A stretch of DNA of 64,000 bases from Pseudoalteromonas lipolytica (GTDB lineage Bacteria > Pseudomonadota > Gammaproteobacteria > Enterobacterales > Alteromonadaceae). The notes below the pieces were generated by a model that was not told the origin of the DNA, did no database searches, and was given only the letters and a program-made list of their open reading frames with translations. The position numbers and the translations under genes are program-made. Where the stretch lies: the NCBI RefSeq assembly GCF_001306915.1, contig NZ_LJTC01000013.1:109370-173369 (forward strand), written 5' to 3'. The stretch's first letter is position 1. Each line of letters starts with the position of its first letter. This document shows positions 57,327 to 64,000 of the stretch, piece after piece.

Positions 57327-60300
57327 ATGGACGCAAATCAATTATTGGTTATTGATGTACAAGGTTCTGCAGGCTTAGTGCAAGCGGATGGTTCTATAAA
57401 AGCCCTCTCAGTTGGCGATGTGATAACGGTAGGTGATACTGTTGTTACCGCAGATAACTCGACCATATTAATTGATGTGCAAGGAGAGTCGTTGGCGATC
57501 CCTGCCAATAAATCAGTGACTATAACCCCTGACTTGCTAGCAAAAGAGACGCAAGATAACTCAGAGAATACCCTTTTCGATGATAGTATCGACGAAGCCA
57601 TTGCAAGTTTAAATCAACCCAATCAACCAACCCCAGAGCAACAAACAGGCACTGATATCAGTGATTTTTTAGATGCGCTTGAAGGGGGGGGAGACATTTT
57701 AGATAATTTAGAGGCGACGGCTGCTGGTGGAGGCGGTGGTGCTGCATCTGGCGGAGGCACCTCGTTTGTAGAGCTAGCACGTATCGCTGAAGGTATCGAC
57801 CCATCTAGTTTAGCATTTGATGACAGCTTTAACGCTGATAACACTGGCATTTTCTCTCCTAGAGATACAACCGATGGTGTTGTACCTGGTGATGAGTTAA
57901 TTGCAACATTGAGTGTCAATGAATTAGGTCTTACTAATAATCCACAACCAGTTATATCAGGTACATCTGAAAACCTAGTAGGACAAACGGTCACGGTGAC
58001 AGTAACCGACGCGAATGGTAATACCCAAGTTGTGACTGTTGTAGTCCAACCAGATGGTACTTTTGTAACCCCACCACTTGACCCATTACCTGATGGTCCA
58101 ATCACTGTCGATGTGGTTGCTCTTGATCCAAATGGTGACCCTGTATCAGATAATATTGGCGCAAGTATTGATACTGTCGCGCCAGTTGTAACGATTGATA
58201 CACTTACTGATTCAGCGATTCAAAATGTACTAATTACTGGCACAGTGTCTGGTATTAGCAGTGGTGATACTGTCACTATCACTGTTACAGACAGCGCAGG
58301 ACAAGTGCAGGTAATAGCGACGCAAGTAGATGATCAAGGAAATTGGAGTATTACGACTGAAGCACTTGCTGAGGGGCTTTATACGGTCGTTGCATCGGCA
58401 GTTGATGAGGCTGGCAATGAAGGCAGTGATAGTGAAAATGGTCTAGTCGATCTGACTGCTCCCGTTATAAGTATTGACACCATCGGCGAAACAAATGATA
58501 CCACGCCAACTATTTCAGGAACGGTAAGTGGAGTCACTGTTGGTAGTGAAATCACTGTCGTGATTACTGGCGCAGATAATACAGTGCAAACCGTAACTGC
58601 AATTGTTGCTGAAGATGGTAGTTGGATCGTTGATGTGCCTGATGCACTTGTTGAAGGTGAGTTTACTGTAACTGCAACAGCCGTTGATATTGCTGGAAAT
58701 GAGGCGCAAGCAACGACCACAGGTGTTATTGATAATACAGCGCCTGTGATTAGTATCACGCCAATTGATGATACGCAGGACACTACGCCAAATATCAGTG
58801 GTAATGTTGTTGGTGTTCAACAAGGCACACTTGTTACCGTTGTTGTCACTGATATTAATGGTCAAGTTCAAACATTAACAACGGTAACCGATGCTGATGG
58901 GAATTGGAGTTTAGATGTTGTCGCAGATCTTGCTGAAGGGATTTTTGACGTAAGTGCATCCGTAACTGATGCAGCCGGAAATACTGCCCAAGCTGACACC
59001 CAAGGGGTTGTTGACTTGACGGCTCCTGACATAACGTTAACAGCTATTGCCAATACAAATGATACAACGCCAACCTTTGTCGGGCGAGTTGAAGGGGTGC
59101 CAGAGGGCACCGAAGTTACAATACAAGTTGTTGATAGTAATGGTCAGTCGCAAACGTTGACGGCGCTTGTTCTTGCTGATGGCAGTTATAGTGTTGATGC
59201 AATAAGCCCTTTGCCTGAAGGCAGTTTTACGGCAATTGCTACCGTTAGTGATGCTGCGGGTAACTCAGCATCTGCAAATACGACAGGTACCGTCGCATTT
59301 TCTCCTATTTCAATCACAATTGATTCTATTGCTGATAGTAATGACACAACACCATTGCTGAGTGGGCAAACCGATGGCGTAGCTACTGGAACGACAATTT
59401 CGCTGACAATTACAGCAAGTGATGGGCGGGTTATTAATTTACTCGCAATCACTCAAGCTGATGGAAGTTGGTCTATTCAATTGACAGAACCTTTACCTGA
59501 AGGAGATTTTACAGTTGTCGCATCGGTATTAGATCCTCAAGGCAATGAAGCACAAGCAACCGCGATTGGTAATGTAGATTTAACAGTCAGTATTAATTTC
59601 ATTATTGATACTAATGACACGACTCCAAGTGTATCTGGTTCAACACAAGATGTTGAACCAGGCGCAGTCGTTACTGTTACATTTACAGGAAGTGATGGAG
59701 CGACTGAAACTTTACAAGTTATTACCGATGCAAACGGTAATTGGACTGTTGAAGCAAGTACTGCATTGGCTGAAGGTCAATTCACAGTCACCGCGACAGT
59801 AACCGATGAAGTGGGTAATACAGCGACAGCAACAGAAATAGGGGTCATTGATTTAACCGATCCTACTATTTCAATCAATCCTTTAAATGATACTAATGAC
59901 ACAACTCCACTAATTTCAGGATCTGTTGCAGATGTACCAGCAGGAACGACAGTTACGTTAGTCATTACAGATAGTAATGGTGTTGTGCAAACGATAACAA
60001 CCACCACAAATGCACAAGGTTTATGGCAAGTCGAAACTTTAAATGAGCTTGCTGAGGGAGATTATACTGTCACTGCAAGCGCAAGCGACGAAGCGGGTAA
60101 CACCAGTTCAGCAACAGCAACTGGCACAATAGATTTAACTGCACCAATTATTAATATTAATGCAATTGCTGATAGTAATGACACCACGCCGACAATATCA
60201 GGCACAACACAAGGGTTAAATGCTGGTAGCACAGTTACAGTCACGGTTACCGACAGTAATGGGAGTGCACAAGTATTTGCAACTGTTACAAATGCCGATG

Positions 60301-63300
60301 GCAGCTGGTCGATTAATATTGATCAAGAGCTAGCTGAAGGCGAGTTCACTGTTGTTGCGCAAACTCAAGATGAAGCAGGAAATAGCGCACAAGACATTGA
60401 AACGGGTGTGATTGATTTAACAGCACCTACCATCACAATTGATGAGTTTAACGACTCTAATGATGTTACACCCATTATTTCAGGTGTTGTATCAGGGGTT
60501 GATGCTGGCTCGGTTGTTACGATCATACTCGTTGATAGTAATGGAAATCAGCAAATACTGACGACCACAGTTAATGCAGATAGCAGCTGGCAAGTTGGTG
60601 CAAATCAAGTGTTGGCCGAGGGTGAGTTTACAATTACCGCAACAGTGAGTGATCCTGCTGGTAATCAAGCTCAAGATACGACGACAGGGATCATTGATCT
60701 AACCGCGCCAATTATAAGCCTTGATAACTTAGGAAGTAGTGCTGACAACACACCTACAATTTCAGGCACAGTGCAAGGCGTTGCAGCAGGCACACCGGTC
60801 ACTTTAGTTGTCACAGATGCAAATGGCAATAGTCAGACGTTTACTGCAATCACTAATGATAATGGTGTATTTAGTGCAAACGTACCTGGCAGCCTTGCTG
60901 ATGGGCAATACACGGTTACCGCTACGGTATCTGACTTAGCTGGTAATCAAGCCTCGGATTCAGAAACGGGTACGGTGGATAGTTCATCTTTAACTATCTT
61001 AATTGATGCGTTAGGCGAAACAAACGACACAACACCCAGTATTTCAGGTTCAACATTAAATGCAACAGCAGGTGATGTGGTCACGGTGGTGATTATCCCA
61101 GCTTCGGGTCCAAGCCAAACATTTACAACAACAGTTGATGCAAATGGAGATTGGAGTATCAATGTATCAGATGAACTTTCAGAGGGTGAGTTTACGATTG
61201 ATGCCACTGTTACCGACCAATTTGGTAATACCGCAAATGATTCGATCACCGCAGTGGTTGATACGACTGCACCGCTTATTAGCATAGATACCATAGGCGC
61301 TATCAATGACAGTACGCCTCTAATTTCAGGCAGCTCACAAGGAGCGACGGCAGGTAATACAGTAACAGTTACTGTTGTCGACTCTCAAAATAATAGCCAA
61401 ACCTATACGACAACTGTTGATGCTGATGGAAATTGGGCAGTGCCTGTTACAAGTGCAGTGTCGCAAGGGGAATTTACTGTAACAGCCAGCATCACTGATA
61501 ATGCAGGTAATACAGGCACGGATACTGAAGTTGGTACGTTCGATGGAATTAATCCTTTATTAACGTTAGATTTTGATCCTTTGACTAATGACAGTACGCC
61601 GTTGATCACAGGCACAACTGATGTCACTGCAGGCAGTATTGTTACTGTCAACGTTACTGACAGCGATGGCGTGGTACAAACGCTTTCTGCGGTTGTGGCT
61701 GCGGACGGAAGCTGGTCAATCAGCCCTACTACGCCTCTAGCTGAAGGGGCGTTCACGGTGACAGCAAGTGTAGAGGATGAATCTGGCAATCAAACGCAAA
61801 TCACTCAAAACGGTGTTGTTGATCTCACTGCTCCAATTATTACGATTGACAATTTGGGAACGGTCAACGATACAACGCCTACAATTAGCGGACAAACGAA
61901 TGAGCCTGCGGGTAGTATCGTTACGGTTGTTGTCTCAGATGGTATTAACAGCTATGAATTTAGCGCAACCGTTAATGCTGATGGCAGTTGGTCTGGGGAT
62001 GTACCTGCAGAATTAGACGATGGCAACATCAATGTTACAGCGTCAATAACTGATGCTGCAGGCAATCAGGCCCAAGCAACGAATAGCTTTATTTTAAATA
62101 GTGCTGCGCCTAGCATTGCAATAGATGCAATCAACGAAACCAATGACACAACGCCAGCTATAAGTGGCACCTCAGATGCCCCTAATGGCAGCGTCATAAC
62201 TATAATTGTTGAAGACAGTAATAACAACAGCCAACAGCTTACTGCAACAGTGCTGAATGGTCAGTGGAGTGTAGAGATACAGCAAGCTTTAAGTGAAGGC
62301 ACATTTACTGTTAATGCGTCAGTAACAGTTGATGGCTTGACCAGTGATGCTGCTGCTCAAGGCGTAATTGATGTAACAGCGCCGACAGTCAGTATTGATG
62401 CCTTAGTAGATAGCAACGATGTAACTCCGATCATTACGGGTCAGACGTCAGGTTTGGCGGCTGGTAGTGTCGTAACACTCACAATTACTGACAGTGCAGG
62501 AGCCGTTCAGACAGCATCTGTTGTTATCTCGCAAGATGGTTCATGGTCAGCAGAAGTTAGCAATGTGCTGGCTGAAGGACAGTATTCTGTATTAGCTGAG
62601 GTGGTAGATAATGCAGGCAATGAAGCGAGCGACTCTCAATTAGGTATCATCGATTTATCTGCGCCTACAATTAGCATTGATGCTATTGCTGATACAAATG
62701 ACGTTACACCTACTCTAACGGGTCAAACAACAGGTGTACCGCAAGGCACGCAGGTAACTTTATTAATAACAGATAGTTCGGGTAATACCCAAACTTTAAC
62801 TACTACCACATTAGCTGATGGATCATGGTCTGTTGATGCTGAGGTTATTATTGCTGAAGGAAGCTTCACTGTCGAAGCATCTGTGAGTGATGTTGCTGGA
62901 AACTCTGCTTCAACCTCGGCAACCGGTTTAATTGATTTAACAGCCCCTACTATTAGTGTTGATCCATTGTCAGGTAGTGCTGATGTAACACCGCTGATCA
63001 GTGGTGTAGCGAATGGTGTGGCAACAGGTACACTTGTTAATTTAGAAATCACCGATAGTGCTGGTAATGTTCAAACAGCGACAGCGATTGTTCAAGCGGA
63101 CGGCAGCTGGTCTGTTGAGCCTAGCGTAGCAATTGCTGAAGGAGAATTTACTGTTGTTGCTACAGTACAAGATACTGCAGGAAATCAAGGATCTGACACC
63201 GCAACGGGTAATATCGATACCACAGCACCAAGTGTATTCATCGATCCTCAAAATATCACAAATGATACAACCCCAGTATTCTCAGGACAAAGCTCAGGCG

Positions 63301-64000
63301 TTCCTGCAGGTACTGAGGTTAGACTAACGGTTACCGACAGTGCTGCTAATATTCAAACTTTAATTGCTATTACTAGTGCTGACGGAAGCTGGTCAGTTGC
63401 TGCAACTGAAGTACTTGCCGAGGGTAATTACACTATTGAAGCAGAAGTTTCAGATGCGGCAGGTAATACTGGTACCGATAGTGCCACTGGTGAAATCGAC
63501 ATTACCGCACCGACGATTAGCCTTGATACCTTGGCCGATAGTAATGATGTGACACCGCTCATCAGTGGGCAAACCACTGGAGCGGTTGTGGGCAGCTTAG
63601 TGCTGCTTACTATCACTGACAGTGCCGGTAATGTACAAAGTGCGACAGCGACGGTGCAAGCGGATGGCAGTTGGTCTGTTGAGCCAAGTACGGCATTAGC
63701 CGAAGGTGATTATACCGTGGTGGCCACCGTGAGCGACGCGGCGGGTAACGAAGGCAGCGATACTGAAACAGGCACCATTGATGTGACGGCACCAACGATT
63801 AGCATTGATGCGCCAGCACTGACCAACGACAATACACCGACGGTCACTGGCACCTCAGACTTAGCCAATACCTCACTCGCCGTGACCTTTACCGATGCTG
63901 ATGGTATCAGCCATAGTGTGACAGTCACCACAGATGCTTCAGGTAATTGGAGCGCCGAAGCAGGGCAAGCCTTAGCCGATGGCAACTACACAGTCAGTGC
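57327..64000 (+). CDS. lapA: Giant LapA/BapA-like surface adhesin, incomplete at the window end
   Basis: The frame opens at ATG 57327 (TTGAGGA upstream) and stays open for 2224 codons to the window edge; the 3' end is missing. There is no signal peptide, as expected of a type I secretion substrate. Residues 1-110 form a retention module (LLVIDVQGSAGLVQADGS, GDVITVGDTVVTADNS). A LapG-type cleavage motif TAAG is at 131-134 within a Gly/Ala-rich linker. From about 190 onward come Ig-like repeats of 94 residues with the pattern TAPxISID, NDTTPxISG, ADGSW, LAEGxFTV and DxAGN. The rest should hold more repeats and a C-terminal RTX/secretion signal. It mediates attachment and biofilm under lapG/lapD control. 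Confidence 0.92.
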   Translation, partial: MDANQLLVIDVQGSAGLVQADGSIKALSVGDVITVGDTVVTADNSTILIDVQGESLAIPANKSVTITPDLLAKETQDNSENTLFDDSIDEAIASLNQPNQPTPEQQTGTDISDFLDALEGGGDILDNLEATAAGGGGGAASGGGTSFVELARIAEGIDPSSLAFDDSFNADNTGIFSPRDTTDGVVPGDELIATLSVNELGLTNNPQPVISGTSENLVGQTVTVTVTDANGNTQVVTVVVQPDGTFVTPPLDPLPDGPITVDVVALDPNGDPVSDNIGASIDTVAPVVTIDTLTDSAIQNVLITGTVSGISSGDTVTITVTDSAGQVQVIATQVDDQGNWSITTEALAEGLYTVVASAVDEAGNEGSDSENGLVDLTAPVISIDTIGETNDTTPTISGTVSGVTVGSEITVVITGADNTVQTVTAIVAEDGSWIVDVPDALVEGEFTVTATAVDIAGNEAQATTTGVIDNTAPVISITPIDDTQDTTPNISGNVVGVQQGTLVTVVVTDINGQVQTLTTVTDADGNWSLDVVADLAEGIFDVSASVTDAAGNTAQADTQGVVDLTAPDITLTAIANTNDTTPTFVGRVEGVPEGTEVTIQVVDSNGQSQTLTALVLADGSYSVDAISPLPEGSFTAIATVSDAAGNSASANTTGTVAFSPISITIDSIADSNDTTPLLSGQTDGVATGTTISLTITASDGRVINLLAITQADGSWSIQLTEPLPEGDFTVVASVLDPQGNEAQATAIGNVDLTVSINFIIDTNDTTPSVSGSTQDVEPGAVVTVTFTGSDGATETLQVITDANGNWTVEASTALAEGQFTVTATVTDEVGNTATATEIGVIDLTDPTISINPLNDTNDTTPLISGSVADVPAGTTVTLVITDSNGVVQTITTTTNAQGLWQVETLNELAEGDYTVTASASDEAGNTSSATATGTIDLTAPIININAIADSNDTTPTISGTTQGLNAGSTVTVTVTDSNGSAQVFATVTNADGSWSINIDQELAEGEFTVVAQTQDEAGNSAQDIETGVIDLTAPTITIDEFNDSNDVTPIISGVVSGVDAGSVVTIILVDSNGNQQILTTTVNADSSWQVGANQVLAEGEFTITATVSDPAGNQAQDTTTGIIDLTAPIISLDNLGSSADNTPTISGTVQGVAAGTPVTLVVTDANGNSQTFTAITNDNGVFSANVPGSLADGQYTVTATVSDLAGNQASDSETGTVDSSSLTILIDALGETNDTTPSISGSTLNATAGDVVTVVIIPASGPSQTFTTTVDANGDWSINVSDELSEGEFTIDATVTDQFGNTANDSITAVVDTTAPLISIDTIGAINDSTPLISGSSQGATAGNTVTVTVVDSQNNSQTYTTTVDADGNWAVPVTSAVSQGEFTVTASITDNAGNTGTDTEVGTFDGINPLLTLDFDPLTNDSTPLITGTTDVTAGSIVTVNVTDSDGVVQTLSAVVAADGSWSISPTTPLAEGAFTVTASVEDESGNQTQITQNGVVDLTAPIITIDNLGTVNDTTPTISGQTNEPAGSIVTVVVSDGINSYEFSATVNADGSWSGDVPAELDDGNINVTASITDAAGNQAQATNSFILNSAAPSIAIDAINETNDTTPAISGTSDAPNGSVITIIVEDSNNNSQQLTATVLNGQWSVEIQQALSEGTFTVNASVTVDGLTSDAAAQGVIDVTAPTVSIDALVDSNDVTPIITGQTSGLAAGSVVTLTITDSAGAVQTASVVISQDGSWSAEVSNVLAEGQYSVLAEVVDNAGNEASDSQLGIIDLSAPTISIDAIADTNDVTPTLTGQTTGVPQGTQVTLLITDSSGNTQTLTTTTLADGSWSVDAEVIIAEGSFTVEASVSDVAGNSASTSATGLIDLTAPTISVDPLSGSADVTPLISGVANGVATGTLVNLEITDSAGNVQTATAIVQADGSWSVEPSVAIAEGEFTVVATVQDTAGNQGSDTATGNIDTTAPSVFIDPQNITNDTTPVFSGQSSGVPAGTEVRLTVTDSAANIQTLIAITSADGSWSVAATEVLAEGNYTIEAEVSDAAGNTGTDSATGEIDITAPTISLDTLADSNDVTPLISGQTTGAVVGSLVLLTITDSAGNVQSATATVQADGSWSVEPSTALAEGDYTVVATVSDAAGNEGSDTETGTIDVTAPTISIDAPALTNDNTPTVTGTSDLANTSLAVTFTDADGISHSVTVTTDASGNWSAEAGQALADGNYTVS
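57717..57728 (+). other. Predicted LapG cleavage site (TAAG) in the adhesin
   Basis: Residues 131-134 of the adhesin are Thr-Ala-Ala-Gly, directly after a short helix-like stretch (DILDNLEA). The same four residues form the LapG site in Pseudomonas fluorescens LapA, where the cut is between the two alanines. With lapG in the same locus, the assignment is likely. Confidence 0.75.
58176..63785 (+). repeat. Twenty tandem Ig-like repeats, 282-nt period, in the adhesin
   Basis: Counting from the TAP-equivalent position, repeats start at 58176, 58455, 58737, 59019, 59298, 59583, 59856, 60138, 60420, 60702, 60984, 61266, 61548, 61827, 62103, 62376, 62658, 62940, 63222 and 63504, and a twenty-first begins at 63786. 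Most spacings are exactly 282 nt (94 residues); the others differ by multiples of three, so the frame is kept. Repeats are diverged at the DNA level, less so near the window end. The type is bacterial Ig-like, as in BapA and SiiE. Confidence 0.88.

Noticed and set aside
58176..63785. CRISPR array or satellite repeat
   Set aside because: The period is 282 nt, there are no short identical repeats with unique spacers, and the repeats are an in-frame protein domain.
57338..63985. Many medium-length open frames opposite or out of frame with the adhesin
   Set aside because: They arise from the low-complexity repeat of the adhesin gene, keep the same 282-nt rhythm, and have no ribosome sites or recognisable protein features; the plus-strand frame from 57327 explains the region.

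Overview
The window reads as chromosomal DNA of a marine gammaproteobacterium of the Alteromonadales, most likely Pseudoalteromonas. The grounds are a fairly AT-rich base composition, classic gammaproteobacterial gene strings (rpoE-rseABC-lepA-lepB-rnc-era-recO-pdxJ; barA/rlmD-relA-mazG-pyrG-eno; rppH-ptsP-lgt-thyA-galU), a fused peroxiredoxin-glutaredoxin next to oxyR, flagellar flgT/flgP, and a LapA-type adhesin locus. This is inferred from protein character and gene order; no database was searched.

Layout. 0-31 kb is mostly core housekeeping: succinate dehydrogenase maturation (sdhE-ygfX), NAD synthesis (nadB, convergent), the envelope-stress sigma factor with its regulators, translation factor LepA, signal peptidase, RNase III, Era, RecO, PdxJ, the BarA hybrid kinase, RlmD, RelA, MazG, CTP synthase, enolase, an uncharacterised 2-oxoglutarate/Fe(II) oxygenase, MutH, RppH, PtsP, a TSUP permease, Lgt, ThyA and GalU. 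Two inverted-repeat elements without a transposase sit in gaps here (2447-2574 and 27180-27442), and a DnaA-box-like cluster lies between mutH and rppH.

31-40 kb is the most unusual part. It is a single-strand run of ten genes coding for two SPOR-type lipoproteins, two DUF4402-like pilins, a PapD-like chaperone, an usher that carries an Sdr-B-like domain and a SPOR-like C-terminus, a third SPOR lipoprotein, and three tandem FlgO-family lipoproteins. It looks like a chaperone-usher pilus with an added set of peptidoglycan-binding and outer-membrane lipoproteins. A tRNA-Arg(CCT) gene and an orphan alpha/beta hydrolase follow.

41-48 kb holds a zinc-type dehydrogenase, the NhaD antiporter, the divergent peroxiredoxin-glutaredoxin/oxyR pair with a good OxyR site between them, and the divergent flgT/flgP pair with facing sigma54-like promoters.

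48-64 kb is a complete Lap-type surface adhesion system: LapG protease and LapD c-di-GMP receptor on the plus strand; a LuxR regulator, LapC, LapB and a TolC-OmpA fusion (LapE) on the minus strand; then a giant adhesin on the plus strand that runs off the window. Its N-terminus carries a TAAG LapG cleavage motif, followed by about 20 Ig-like repeats with a 282-nt period. The expected logic is that c-di-GMP-bound LapD sequesters LapG so that LapA, exported by LapBCE, stays anchored; when c-di-GMP falls LapG cuts LapA free.
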